Origin: Liopterus haemorrhoidalis
Taxonomy: Eukaryota; Arthropoda; Insecta; Coleoptera; Dytiscidae
Length of the DNA: 64,000 nucleotides
Direction of reading: 5' to 3'
Assembly (NCBI GenBank): GCA_963971575.1
Contig: OZ020618.1
Span: forward strand, 48,374,509 to 48,438,508
Position 1 is the first letter of the stretch. Every line of letters begins with the position of its first letter. A program made the position numbers and the translations under genes. The notes beneath the pieces were generated by a model that saw nothing but the letters and a program-made list of their open reading frames with translations, was not told the DNA's origin and made no database searches. This document shows positions 1-10,208 of the stretch, piece by piece.

Positions 1-1
1 G

Positions 2-127
2 ATGGAGATAAGTTATCAAGGAAGGTGGGATACTCACATGATGGCTGACTGCTATTGGAGTATTAAAAGAGACTTATTGGGAATGGTGCACTTTAGAAGA
101 TCTTACAAACGACCATTTAATCCTTAA
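2..127 (+). pseudogene. C-terminal tail of an unidentified repetitive ORF (41 codons, cut by window edge)
   Basis: An open frame enters from the left edge and ends in TAA at 125-127. The tail contains GRWDTHMMADCYWSIKRD and ends in a basic stretch, RRSYKRPFNP. I recall similar tails, with a W-x-x-x-MMxDyxW pattern and a basic end, on multicopy ORFs of unknown function in several animal genomes, but I cannot name the family. The AT-rich sequence directly after the stop looks like a 3' flank. The true start lies outside the window, so intactness cannot be judged. Confidence 0.35.
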
Positions 128-529
128 ATTATTTTGTATTTTTATTTTAACACTCATGCATTAAAATGTAATTAAAACTGTTCTCATTTTCTTTCTTTCA
201 CTATAAATAAAATTTTACGAATATTTTCTAATTATTTAGTCTTAATTATTTAGAAATGTTTTATACAGTTACGTACTTTTTAGGCTATTTCCATGAATTT
301 GTGTTGTGTAATAGTATCTTATTTAACAAGCATATAATGGGCACTATATTTGACGAGGATGAAGTTTACCACCCGAGCCGTAGGCGAGTTATTTGTAACA
401 GAGTATAAATATCTTTTATCGCGAAATTTTTTTTTCGGCATAATGAACGTCAATAATTGCTTACACCAATGGTTGTTAAATATAACATCAATTTTCAAAC
501 AATTTACAATTAGATTATTTGTTGACAAA
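128..529. other. AT-rich stretch without recognisable gene
   Basis: The sequence is strongly AT-rich. The part nearest 529 may be the decayed continuation of the minus-strand RT fragment that follows. A short GC-rich motif at about 373-389 (CCGAGCCGTAGGCGAG) resembles motifs common in transposon ends. The long plus-strand frame at 350-790 runs antisense to the RT and is not counted as a gene. Confidence 0.4.
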
Positions 530-835
530 GCCTTCGGTACGCGGTACATCTTGCACTTGGATTGGAAATCAATATACTCAGTCTTTTTGACGTTTTATAT
601 CAGTCCTTGCTCTGCGGTGAAGCAATCACATACCTTCACTAGTTCTCTCAAACCGACCAAAGAGGGCGAGAGTAGTACCATGTCATCAGCGTATCTTATG
701 TGGTTGTTAACACAGGAACACATCACACATCCAGTTCTCAGTTTATTCAACTGCATGCTTAAGTCGTCCATATACACGTTAAATAGATAAGGTGATAATA
801 ACCTACCTTGTCTCACTCCCAGATTATTGTCTCAC
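530..835 (-). pseudogene. Non-LTR retrotransposon reverse transcriptase fragment
   Basis: Read on the minus strand, this gives the RT palm. It starts with a LGVRQGRLLSPYLFN motif (the usual VRQGG..SPxLFN block), followed by the MDDL segment and about 35 residues later the catalytic box IRYADDMVLL with both aspartates present. A stop follows the AEQGLI segment, but the frame beyond it continues with an RT-like KKTEYIDFQ. Only about 100 residues of a 700-1000-residue polymerase remain, with no endonuclease, so it is dead. The wording of the palm resembles L2/CR1-type LINEs; the clade is an inference. Confidence 0.8.
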
Positions 836-1489
836 GTCCTAATTTTCACGAAAATTTAAAACGATTCTATTTTAAACGGTAAAATAATATAAAAATAGAC
901 AACAGTAAACTTGCCAGGCCAGGAAAATGCAGGTATTCGTTAGGTTTGACACGTCTTTAGTAAAATGGTTTTCACAGACCTAGAAAAAATCGTTTAGTTT
1001 TTTCACATGAGCATTTTGAAATGAACTACTTCATGAAAAAAATGATTTAACACAAGAGCATTTCCCGGCCATGATTTATTATTAAATAGAAAAGGTTTAA
1101 TGCAACAACAGGGTATCGATCAAATAAATTGAACTTTTGGTAATGAAGCACCATCCAAAACAACTTGCTGTTAAAAACTCGGTACTTAATCAGTTAATGA
1201 CTTAAGTAATAATTTGTTTCTTTTTTTACTAATTATATTTAATTTTTTCATTTGTTGTTTTTTTTGTGTTTGTAATCAGTGTAAATAAAATATAAAACTT
1301 TTGCGATGCACATTACTTTCGAAACTTGCAGGTCCGAGAATTTTTTCTAGGTCACTTAAAAAACGGTTGGGAAACGCTGCTATAGACGAATTGAAATACA
1401 ACAAAGGCAGTATTAAAATATAAAAATTTGCCTTGTTTAATTTTTTCGAAACTTTCCCTGGTTACTTCTGATCAATCCCATTGTTGGTA
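836..1489. other. AT-rich unassigned sequence
   Basis: Poly-T and poly-A runs and simple AT-rich sequence. No frame, TIR or RNA signal was recognised on either strand. Confidence 0.5.
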
Positions 1490-1600
1490 TTGACGGCTTA
1501 GAGGTAACGCAATTCTGCTTCATGGGTAAAGGTTCCGGATTCGTATTCCAGTCAGGGCATGGATGTTTGTGTGAATCACAGTGTAAATGAGGTCAAAAAC
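1490..1600 (+). mobile_element. Decayed tRNA-derived SINE head
   Basis: A box A-like block (GGCTTAGAGGTAACGC) is followed about 40 bp later by a degenerate box B (GGATTCGTATTCC) and then by CAGTCAGGGCATGGATGTTT. The same order with the same trailing block (GTCAGACCATGGATGTTT) recurs at 24307-24410, so this is a dispersed family. Internal Pol III boxes are known to drive tRNA-derived SINEs; here they are mutated. No clear tail or TSD is visible. Confidence 0.5.
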
Positions 1601-2005
1601 GAAATCTCTGTCTTAAAGTTTTTTGTTTCCGTTTCTGTAGATATTAGTAAATTCTTGGTAGAACTGTTAAAAAAAATTGCCAGCTGAGGATCCTAATTAA
1701 TCTTGTTTTCACTGCTCTGTTTAAAAAATGAATTTCTTCATAATACAAAATAACACCTTTAATAAGTAACACTCCCACTGTGAAATAAAAAATTATACTG
1801 TATTATCTCTGAAAAGCGTTTTTAATAATGAAGCTTGAACCCATTAAAAATTTAATTTACTTAACGTGATTCGGAAATGAAATATATGCTAAACGATTAT
1901 GACAGTGGCGTGTATATGTGCGATTGGTTCAATAGAAAACTAACTAAAAATACAAATGTGTTGACAAGTTGTGAATAAAGTCCAACCAAAGGAAGTAGCC
2001 CATGA

Positions 2006-2007
<2 letters not shown>
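1601..2007. other. Unassigned AT-rich sequence
   Basis: No gene or repeat structure recognised. It may include the body of the preceding SINE. Confidence 0.4.

Positions 2008-2070
<63 letters not shown>
2008..2070. repeat. (AG)n microsatellite, about 31 units
   Basis: Uninterrupted GA dinucleotides run over roughly 62 bp. The Ser/Leu-rich minus-strand frames that cross it are an effect of the repeat, not genes. Confidence 0.98.
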
Positions 2071-2073
<3 letters not shown>

Positions 2074-2743
2074 TATCATTAATTCTGGCTCTACAGATCT
2101 TTCTGGGTCTTGGCTTTTCCAATGTTGGACCTTAATTTATTTTGGGTCTTTCCCCAACTGATCCTTATATCTCGTATTTGATCTTTAACACTTATTTTTT
2201 CTTGGTTCTTTCTGTTTGGAGATTTTTCTCATTAGATTACATTCATGCACTGGAATTAAAGTGTCATATGCATCTTAACCTATATAATGCTCGGACTCTA
2301 GCTGGATCTTTATAACCGTAATAGTACATAATAAACAGAGGAACTCAAGAGAAAAATTATTGAAAATAGTGTATCCATCTTTTGTTCAATAGTAAAATTA
2401 AATAAACTGTCACGGGGTGGAAGAGGAAGACGGAATTTACTACAACAATTTATTAAGTACTGTTGTATTACTATATTTACAGTATAAAAAACAAATTGAG
2501 TGTGTTAGCATTGTTGATAGCTTGATGTGCAGAAGCTTCTCGTCTTTCCCCGCAATGTCTTCGAACTGGTCGAAATAATCCCGCATCTGCGTTGAGCGAA
2601 CCCAAGCAGAAGCTCCGTCATCAGTACTCACATTTTGCCTTGGTAAACCTTAAACAGCCTGGCTGGTAGCATAGGTCATACTGATATCGTGGTTACTGCC
2701 TAGTCTGCAGACCGTGGTTATTGACTGCATGACTGATATATCG
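2071..2743. other. Unassigned; one coding-like minus-strand stretch
   Basis: Mostly AT-rich. On the minus strand, about 2514-2655 reads as a coherent polypeptide (QNVSTDDGASAWVRSTQ, then a D/E-rich segment YFDQFEDIAGKDEK) with a base composition unlike its surroundings. It has no upstream ATG in frame and runs into AT-rich sequence. It could be a decayed transposon N-terminus or an exon scrap. I do not recognise it. Confidence 0.3.
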
Positions 2744-3172
2744 CTTTAGACCAGGGATGAGCGACCTTTTTTTACTACGGGCCAACTAGAAATTTAAAAA
2801 TTTCCTGCGGGCCGCATACGAAATTTATTAAAATATGAACACAAGATGATAAACACAAATTATCTATTTATTAACAAAATAACAAAGTTAGTTTAAAAAA
2901 AATACACAAATGAAACATATAATAGAAATGCTAGGTATAAAAAAACAGTCAAAGATAATTATTATGGGGAAAAAGTCATAAACAAATTTTAATGAGAAGT
3001 TTGGCATTGCTTCTTTGCAACCAATTGCTCTATATTGCTCTTATTTATGCTTTAAAATATATATGTATCTTTTGTAATTTAATGGCCTTTTTTGAAATTT
3101 GACAGACAAAAGCTTTGACGGGCCGCACGAAAAAGTACGCCGGGCCGCGGGTTGCTCATCCCTGCTTTAGAC
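2744..3172. mobile_element. Non-autonomous hAT element (413 bp) with perfect 8-bp TSD
   Basis: The element spans 2752-3164. Its ends are inverted copies: CAGGGATGAGCGACC on the left and GGTTGCTCATCCCTG on the right. It is flanked by identical 8-bp duplications CTTTAGAC at 2744-2751 and 3165-3172. An 8-bp TSD with CAGGG termini and GGGCCGC-rich subterminal sequence is the hAT hallmark. The interior is AT-rich with no transposase, so it must have been mobilised in trans. The perfect TSD suggests a relatively recent insertion. Confidence 0.93.
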
Positions 3173-3212
3173 CATTTTACATCTTCTAACCAGAAACAAT
3201 TCTAGTTCCAAC

Positions 3213-3240
3213 GTATGCCACTCAATTTTGAGTGGCATAC
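3213..3240. repeat. 28-bp palindrome at a repeat boundary
   Basis: Two 13-bp arms, GTATGCCACTCAA and TTGAGTGGCATAC, are separated by TT. The right arm is the first part of the diverged repeat that follows; the left arm is its inverted copy. This looks like a small fold-back duplication at the 5' boundary of the repeat. Confidence 0.85.
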
Positions 3241-4120
3241 CAAATCAAACCTCTTAATGCGTGGATCAACAAACAAATTTTTATTTTTGATAAATCATTT
3301 TTTTTTTTATTGGGTTTTTGCCAAAAATGTGTCCAAAAACTTTTGTCCCCCACCCTATCTCCCAAAGGGATTGATCTAAAAATCTGAAAACATTCTCCGT
3401 AATGAACATTGATGAGAACCGGAATAGTTCTACAGGAATTTTTGATCAGATTAGTTTTTCGAAAAATGTCGTTAATAAAAAACATATATTTTTGATAAAA
3501 ATATACTATTAATTTATTGTGTGGTATCAGAAGAAAGCTCTTAAGACGTAGATTAAGGAACGATAGATAGATTTTTTAAATTCGTTTAACACGATTTTAG
3601 CCAAAAATGTTCACAAGTTCTTGTCCCGCACCCATTTACCAAAAAGAGTTAAATGAAAACTCTGAAAAAAATGTACAATGTGTTGGTAATGTACATTGAT
3701 CTGAACTGGAAACATACGAGAGGAATTTTTAATCCGATTGTGTTTTTGACAAAATTAATTATTTTTTAAAATACATTAAATATTTGGTTTCAAAGAGGAA
3801 TAAGTCATTTGTAGTAATAACTTTAATAAATACTTATAAACCAAATTACACATTGTTAAAAGTGAGAAATACATTTCTGAAATTGAAAAAAATTAAGCCA
3901 TTTATCAATATATTTCTTATTAATCTAATGAAGACGAATACGAATTTGTCAAATAACGAAGAAAATAAATTATAAAAAAACTGTTGATTTTGATGTGATT
4001 ATAGAACAAATACTGTCCTAGACATTTAGTATTCTGTTGGCTTCTTACACTTATTAAATACCTACAAAATTCTGAAATGTGTGAAAATTCAAACTTCACA
4101 TCAATTTTTTAATTTGGAAA
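3228..4120 (+). repeat. Diverged interspersed repeat, family B (related to family A)
   Basis: Blocks follow the order seen in the 1.1-kb family A repeats: a GTGGCATACCAAATCAAACC block, a GCCAAAAATGTG block, a 'TGTCCCCCACCC' block, and GGAATTTTTGATCAGATTA. The middle block then appears a second time at about 3500-3760. From 3793 to 4120 the sequence matches 9189-9600 closely. It ends with ATACCTACAAAATTCTGAAA and a GTGTGAAAATTC hairpin-like tail. No coding capacity is seen. Confidence 0.65.
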
Positions 4121-5279
4121 ATTTGTTGTATATTTGTTGCCATCTTGGTGAAGACTTCTTTGTTCTTTGTTCTTCTGACCCAATAAATACGCAATATTAT
4201 TCTGTAAATCCACATTTAAAAGGCATCGATTCTCCTACTTAACGCTTTAGAATTTAAGACCATATTACAGACCATATAATACCACTGGTAAGATTGTATT
4301 TCACTAATTAAAGCTTTAATTCGATTGGTAAGTTGTTAGAAGTTATTGGTTTCTTCATTTTAACAATACCAAGATTAAATCTAGTACTGATTTTATAGTT
4401 CACAAAGTAGTAACACCTATATAAAATTTATACTGTTAGAGACTTTGTATTAAAAGTAAATAGACTGGTTGAAACCCGCCACTGAATTGTGCGTGTGTTA
4501 TAGGAAATGTCGGTAGGTGGCAGGTAGTTGCATGTTATGTTTTCATGTTTAGTAAAAGCCACACAGTGATTTGTTACTTCCGACATAAGTCGATACTAAT
4601 CTTATACTTCAACAAGTGGCTGGAAGTTAGGTATGGGTGTTTCCCAACAACTTTCATATCTTGATTTTCATTCTTAATCCATCTTCTGAAATTGATATCT
4701 AAAAACTTTCATTGTACAATGCAACTTTTTATCGAGTTAAAAAGGAAACATGCTTTCTATATTTGGGTCAAATTGCTGTTTAGTTTGTTTGTTTGTTATG
4801 TTCTTTTTGTTATTGTTTGTTTTTGTTTGGTCTTTTAATAATCGGAGGGCGTATTTACTTACTTCTTTTTACTACTATTATATAAAGTAGGATTTCGGGA
4901 GAAATGAAGGAAAGCTTAATGAATCTGAGCTATTATTGTTACTTACTATTATTACAAAACTAAAGAATTGTCTATTTTCAAGAGACCTGAGTCTTTTTTC
5001 TGGAATACAAAACATAAAACGAGAGCGATTTGAAAATTACGCGACAAGATGTATAAATGTCGGTACTATATCCCATTCTTTTGTTGAGTGTTATTGCAAC
5101 ACCAGTCTTATAAACAGCTATAAAATATTACATCATTGAATGCATAATTTGTTGTAAAAACTTGTTAAAATAAACATCTTTGTGTTGTTTGGAAATAGAT
5201 AAAATTAAACATCGTTCTGTAATAATATATAAAATAATCCAGTGCTATTTTTTTTTTCCTTATAAAAATATTCTGTGAA
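4121..5279. other. AT-rich stretch without recognisable gene
   Basis: Read on both strands. Short frames only (for example 4936-5139, plus), with no recognisable motif. No TIR pair or SINE boxes found. Confidence 0.45.
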
Positions 5280-5415
5280 ATAAAGTGCGGGACAAAAGTT
5301 ATTAAAACATTTTTGTGCAAAAATCTCGTAAAAATATTTTATTGCAAAAATAAAATTTTGTTTGTTGATCTTTTAAGAATTTCATAGTTTTCATTTGATA
5401 CCCCACTCATATTTT
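5280..5415 (-). repeat. Family A/B fragment, minus orientation
   Basis: Contains the complement of the conserved core: GTGCGGGACAAAAG, TTTTGTGCAAAAATC, then the CATTTGATACCCCACTCA block. These match 38410-38530 in order and orientation. It is truncated at both ends. Confidence 0.7.
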
Positions 5416-5427
5416 TATATAATATAC

Positions 5428-5589
5428 CAGTGGTTTTTAACCTTTTTAAGATGACACTCTAATGTAAAATTTGAAGAATGCAAGGCGCCCTGCTCTCATT
5501 TCTCTGTACGACAGCCGTATTAATTCAACGGAATTCACCTTTCATTAGCCTATGGCAGAGTGCGGCGACACCCTGGTTGAAAACCACTG
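5428..5589. mobile_element. hAT-type MITE, 162 bp
   Basis: The left end CAGTGGTTTTTAACC and right end GGTTGAAAACCACTG are near-perfect inverted repeats of the common hAT terminus. The flanking 8-mers (TAATATAC and TTGCACGC) do not match, so either the TSD has decayed or the copy has recombined. There is no coding sequence. Confidence 0.8.
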
Positions 5590-5988
5590 TTGCACGCAGA
5601 TAGTCATACGAAACTCTAAAAACCAGATTGTGTTTGTCAGTGAAAAACACCCCAACAAAAGTAAAAAACGATTTTGAAATCTTAAGCAATCATTCGGATA
5701 CCGATTTCGGAGTAGATAATCAAAATTTCGGGAAACTAATAACAGGGTTGTGTTTAGGAGTATCGAACACCCCCAGATATTGAATTTCAACGCAGTCGAA
5801 CAAACATCATTTTTTGTCCCATTAAGATAATATGGGCATTTTTTGGGTCACAGACTCACCCCCTTTTTGAATTTTCTAGGTTTAGGATGTTCCTAGGAAA
5901 CCGGATGCCAAATTTCAACTTTCTAGGTTACCGGGAAGAACCCAAAAAACCTCTTGAAGGATATCTGACAGACATCTCAGCGATTTCA
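5590..5988. other. Unassigned, with a possible diverged family A scrap
   Basis: Around 5870-5960 the phrases TTCTAGGTTTAGG and GCCAAATTTCAACTTTCTAG echo the family A block with GCCAAATTTCAACTCTCTAG, but the rest does not align by eye. No gene recognised. Confidence 0.35.
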
Positions 5989-6209
5989 TACCATGTGTTT
6001 TAAAAAGAAATTACATAAGGGTTGGCTGTGGAAAAATAAAATAATGTGTATTGCCAGCTTTAACTGTCAATTAATTAACTGTCATTACTGTTGTTGTCAT
6101 TGGTTTGTATTGAAAATTAGTTAGTCAATTGTTATATAAAGCTTGCAATATACATTATTTTATTTTTCCACAGCCAACCCTTATGTAATTTCTTTTTGAA
6201 CACATGGTA
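5989..6209. mobile_element. Long-TIR MITE with TA target duplication (217 bp)
   Basis: The element spans 5991-6207 with about 60-bp inverted arms (both read ATTACATAAGGGTTGGCTGT internally), differing by an indel and about two substitutions. Termini are CCATGTGTT/AACACATGG, flanked by TA on each side. TA duplication plus long TIRs fits a Tc1/mariner-superfamily MITE. The short interior carries no coding sequence. Confidence 0.85.
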
Positions 6210-6242
6210 TATATAAATTATGTTTAGGAACTAGTCTATAAT

Positions 6243-6640
6243 AACTTAACAATAATTATGTAATTTTTGCCTTTCTGCTTAAAATCTGCTTTCCTTCTCT
6301 TTTTATTGCTAACTTTGACTTATTTTCTTAATTTCCTCTCTTCTTCACTTCTTTCATCCATTTATTCCCTCTTCTTGTTTCTCCTAATATTCCCTTTCTC
6401 ATTTCCGGCCTACTTCTTATTTCTTCACATTCTTCCAACATATGTTCCATAGTCTCTTTGCCTTCCCTACACATTTTACAAGTTCTTTCTTCCTCTTTCA
6501 TCGAAAAATTGTTGTCTCTCTACTCATTTCCACATCTAAACCTTGCTATCACATTTTTCTCTCTACTTCCCTTCTCTGTCAAATATTGTGGTTTGCTTTG
6601 CGTCCAGTTTTTTTCATATTTGCTGTTGTACCTTGCCCTT
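6243..6640 (-). pseudogene. LINE C-terminal region (zinc-knuckle end), broken
   Basis: The minus strand gives a charged E/K/R-rich polypeptide with frameshifts. It has an ARFRCGNEMRERQQFF segment and then TCKMCREGKETMEHMLEEC, a CxxC...H...C knuckle. This matches the LINE at 16.3-17.5 kb (RLRCGNEERGNRYW, then CRMCGEEEEDIEH), so both come from one lineage. Only the tail after the RT thumb is left. Confidence 0.7.
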
Positions 6641-6689
6641 GACTGCTTACACTATCCCACCAGAAACAAATCATCATTTAAAACAATGC

Positions 6690-7035
6690 AAATATAATGA
6701 TGCTCTTCCACCAAAAAAGCTAGGTCCATTTTGTCTACAGAAAAGGTTATGGCTTCTCTACATAAAAGTGTCATTTTAAAATGAAAAGTATCCGAATTCA
6801 AATACGATGCGCTACCCCATCCGCCGTATTCATCTGATTTAAATCCATCTGATTTCTATTTTCGAAGCTGAAACAATTCCTTGGTGGCAAATGGTTTTCT
6901 TCAAAGGATGAGAAAGGATTGAGGGACTTTCAAAATTGAACCTCCAGGGTGAGATAATAGCACTGGAACATCACTGGACATTGCATGTCGAAGTTCAGAG
7001 AGATTATATGGATAAATAAACGTAATTTCAAAAAG
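6690..7035 (+). pseudogene. Mariner transposase, C-terminal part
   Basis: In broken frames the plus strand reads LPHPPYSSDLNPSDFYF, the mariner block carrying the third catalytic Asp, then LGGKWFSSKDE, and finally ALEHHWTLHVEVQRDYMDK before a stop at about 7018. These are the usual last ~100 residues of a mariner transposase (normally about 345 residues). Frameshifts and a premature stop make it inactive. The 5' half is missing and no TIR was found on the right. Confidence 0.75.
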
Positions 7036-7553
7036 TAAAATACAATCTTACAACATCAGATTGCGAACTAAAAGGTCAAACGATTTACAAACCAGTATAC
7101 GAAAATAACAACTGGATTTTGTTGATAACTATAAAAAGTATACATAGTTTCTTATTTTATCAATTCATAGAAACTGCTATAAAAATAAAATGCAGAATTT
7201 AATTATTGATTATTTGAAAATTAAATTAAATGTAAAAAAGTTACAGTTTTCTAAATAGAAGTATTTTATCTTATTTAATCTAACGATGTGAAATTTCCTG
7301 TTAACAAAGAAATGTAGAAATTGGGTAGAAGCCAGCCAACAGTTCTTTTCCTTTTATCTGAGAGCACTCCACACTGTCCAATTAGCCAAACAAAAAACTG
7401 CGCATTGAAGCAATGTCAAAAAAAGTCATCGAACATCTCTGTCAATTTCAATTCAACAAATCGAAGACAACTCACAAATCCTTTTTAAAAGCTACAGGAA
7501 TGTATGTTTGGTTCAATTTATGTTTATTATAAAATCAGATTGGAGATATTTGT
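7036..7553. other. AT-rich unassigned sequence
   Basis: No motif recognised. A short coding-like scrap may lie near 7330-7480, but it gives no identifiable product. Confidence 0.4.
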
Positions 7554-7890
7554 TTGTGTTCTTTCGGAGGGCGAGATATTTTATACTCTACTATAACTCT
7601 CATTTTAGGTCTCCCTCAGAGTGCGCCTTTATCTCCGATATTGTTTCTATTATATATTAACGACTTGCCGCCAAATATTGAAGACTCCGACACAATATTA
7701 TTTGCTGATAACACTTCTGACGTCAGCATCCAATATATCATCCCTAAATGTCAGCCCTACTGAAATTAGAAAACAGGCGGAAGAATGGTTCAGGTGAAAT
7801 AAATTAAAACTAAACAGTGACAAAACACAAAATATGATAATATCGAATAATAAAATCACATGCGAAAAAAGAAGATACAATTTCTAGGAA
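7554..7890 (+). pseudogene. LINE reverse transcriptase fragment (jockey-like wording)
   Basis: Contains GLPQSAPLSPILFLLYINDL, then about 20 residues later ILFADNTSD, in which the second catalytic Asp of the FADD box is Asn. After a stop the frame resumes with EIRKQAEEWF, then LKLNSDKTQNMIISN, the usual palm-to-thumb segment. Stops and the DD-to-DN change make it a pseudogene of about 110 codons. Confidence 0.8.
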
Positions 7891-7960
7891 TGTTCTTATA
7901 TAATAATGAGCTTATCCTGTCCGTTCGTCCGTTCGTGAGGATTCGTGATGATTCGCCCGA
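7891..7960. other. Short spacer before satellite
   Basis: Holds a small GTTCGTCCGTTCGTGAGGATTC-type direct repetition. Nothing else was seen. Confidence 0.4.
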
Positions 7961-8657
7961 TTTCGTAGGCATAAACAAGAAACTCTAAACATTCCTATAT
8001 TCTTTGACCGATCTGAACAGTATTATGCAGACTTGTTCTCTAACATTCTATAAATATACGTATAGAAATATCTAGGATTCGTAGGCATAAGCAAGAGACT
8101 TTTGGCACTCCTATATCCTTTGACCGATATGAACAATATTTTGCAGATCTATTCTCTAAGAATCTGTAAATATAATTACGGGGGCTTATTATTAGGGTTT
8201 CGTAGGCATAAACCAGAGACTCTAGACACTTCTATATCATTTGACCGACATGAACAATATTATGCAGATTTGTTCTCTAAAAATCTACAAATATAATTAC
8301 ATAAAGAAATATTTAGGGTTTAGTATGCATAAACAAGGAACTCTAGACACCCTTATATCCTTGGACCGATATGAACAGTAATATGCAGATTTGTTCTCTA
8401 AGAATCTACGAATATAATTACATTTAGAAATGTCTAGGGTTTCCTAGGCATAAACAAGTAACTCTAGACACTCCTACATCCTTTGACCGATATGAAGAAT
8501 ATTATGCAGATTTGCTCTCTGAAAATTTTCAAATATAACTACATATAGAAATATCTAGGATTTAGTAGGCATAAACAAGAAACTCTAGACACTCCTATAT
8601 TATTTGACCGATATGAACAATATTTTGCAGATTTATTCTTGAAGAATCTACAAATTT
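7961..8657. repeat. Tandem satellite, 121-bp period, about 5.7 units
   Basis: Units begin with a TTCGTAGGCATAAACAAG-like phrase at 7961, 8077, 8199, 8320, 8441 and 8562, giving spacings of 116 and then 121 bp four times. Within each unit the order is CTCTAGACACTCCTATAT, TTTGACCGATATGAACA and ATGCAGATTTGTTCTCT, ending in AAATATAATTACAT. Units differ by scattered substitutions. A single diverged unit is present at 35249-35335. No conserved frame. Confidence 0.95.
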
Positions 8658-9188
8658 TTGATCAGTTTTCGTTTTTGGAAAATACAGCGAACCCTCGATC
8701 TGACGGACTTCGGATTTAACGGTCAAAATTTTCAGATCTCATTTTTTTTTTATTGTATTATTCATGTTATGTATTGTAAATATTGTACAGATACATTCTT
8801 ATGTTATACTTTGTTCATAAATAAATATTACTTTGTTATTGTTCTAACTAATTGTATAGCAAAAATATCGCGAAATTCGCTATAAAAAGATATATATGAT
8901 TTGTAATTTAATTTATGTACTTTTAATTTAATACATATAGACACCATTTTCGGATATTCGGTATTATTTCGATATTCAAAATTAATTATATTTTTATTTC
9001 ATGGCTAAATTATGGCTAATAGAGTTATGGATTTTTTATATTTATGTAATTTTTTTAAATAAAAAATATAATAAAAAAAATTAACAGCTGAGAATTGCGT
9101 TCATATGTGTAGAGTTCAATATGCTCCGCCTATTAATATTCGTCATGATTCAACCTATAATTACTTTTGTTTTTTGTTCTTAAGGTAT
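8658..9188. other. Unassigned; possible pogo-like terminus at about 8690-8730
   Basis: CAGCGAACCCTCGATCTGAC followed by GGACTTCGGATTTAACGG resembles the inverted terminus of pogo-type Tc1/mariner elements, but no matching right end was found. The rest is AT-rich. Confidence 0.35.
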
Positions 9189-9600
9189 CAAAGAGGAATA
9201 AATAATTTATAGTAGTGAAATACTTATAAAACAAATAACTCATTGTTAATAGTGAGAAATATGTTTCTGAAATTGAAAAAATGAAGCAATTTATCAATAT
9301 ATTTCTTATTAATTTAATGAAGACTTGAATACGAAGCAAATGCAGAAAAAAACGTTGGGATTTTTTATTTAAATTTTATCGTGACGAAATATTCACAAAT
9401 TATTTATTTTTATTTTTTAAATTAAATGGAAGCTCTTAGGACTAGTAAAATGACCATCAAAACATAATTTTGATGTGATTATAGAAGAAATATTCTTACA
9501 CATTCAGCATTTTGTTGGCTTTTTACACTTATTAAATACCTATAAAACCCTGAATTGTGTGAAATTTCACACTTCATATAAATTTTTTGATTTGGTGACA
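9189..9600 (+). repeat. Family B 3' half, second copy
   Basis: TCAAAGAGGAATAAATAATT, AATTGAAAAAATGAAGCAAT, TTGATGTGATTATAGAAG and TTACACTTATTAAATACC occur in the same order as at 3793-4120, with many small differences and an extra ~100 bp in the middle. It ends with the same short hairpin-like tail (TGTGTGAAATTTCACACTTC). Confidence 0.8.
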
Positions 9601-10208
9601 TAAGATACTAGATTCAATAAGTAGCAGAAATAAAAAAAAACTGCCCATTAATAAATTTAGAACAGCAGAGTGATATTTGATTAAATAAAACATAACAAAG
9701 TTATTTTAAAAAAAATTTACTTCCAGTCCGACCCTGTTTTAAGGTGGCAAAGGTTAATTCTCTGTAGAAAATTGTATTTTATTACCAGTATATTTATGTT
9801 TATTTATTCATTTTATTTGATGGAATAATGTTTGAAAAATAAGACTTAATACCATCTGTTTGAAAAACAATCTGTCCTGAGTTGAAAGACGTCGTTTCCG
9901 GTTTTAGTACCGCGTCCCTGCTACTTAACTTGCCAAGTAAAGTACTTCCGGTTCGACCCGGAACTAAGAAGACAGTGGTAGTGGCAGAGAATCACTCTAC
10001 ACTTTCAAGACCAGTTGCTTACTAAATTCATGATATGGCATTGTAACTTTGCGTAAATGTTTTTGATGGAACTTCTTATGAGTATTCGTATGGATGCGTT
10101 TCCTGTTGAACGACAATCCCAAACAGTGATACAATATATTGAATGTAAATGAATAGCATACCCCTTATTTCAATCAACTAACAGGAGAATCAGAATCTGT
10201 TTTTGATG
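9601..10208. other. Unassigned
   Basis: AT-rich with a slightly GC-richer part at 9880-10010 that includes TTCCGGTTCGACCCGGAA, a small palindrome. No gene recognised. Confidence 0.4.

Noticed and set aside
350..790. 146-codon plus-strand ORF
   Set aside because: Antisense shadow of the LINE RT fragment with the YADD box on the minus strand.
1897..2122. Minus-strand ORFs with SLSLSL runs
   Set aside because: Translation of the (GA)n microsatellite.
6267..6779. Overlapping hydrophobic plus-strand ORFs
   Set aside because: Complement of the charged LINE C-terminal region on the minus strand, then the adjacent mariner in the wrong frame.
7961..8657. CRISPR array
   Set aside because: Whole 121-bp units repeat end to end without unique spacers; eukaryotic satellite.
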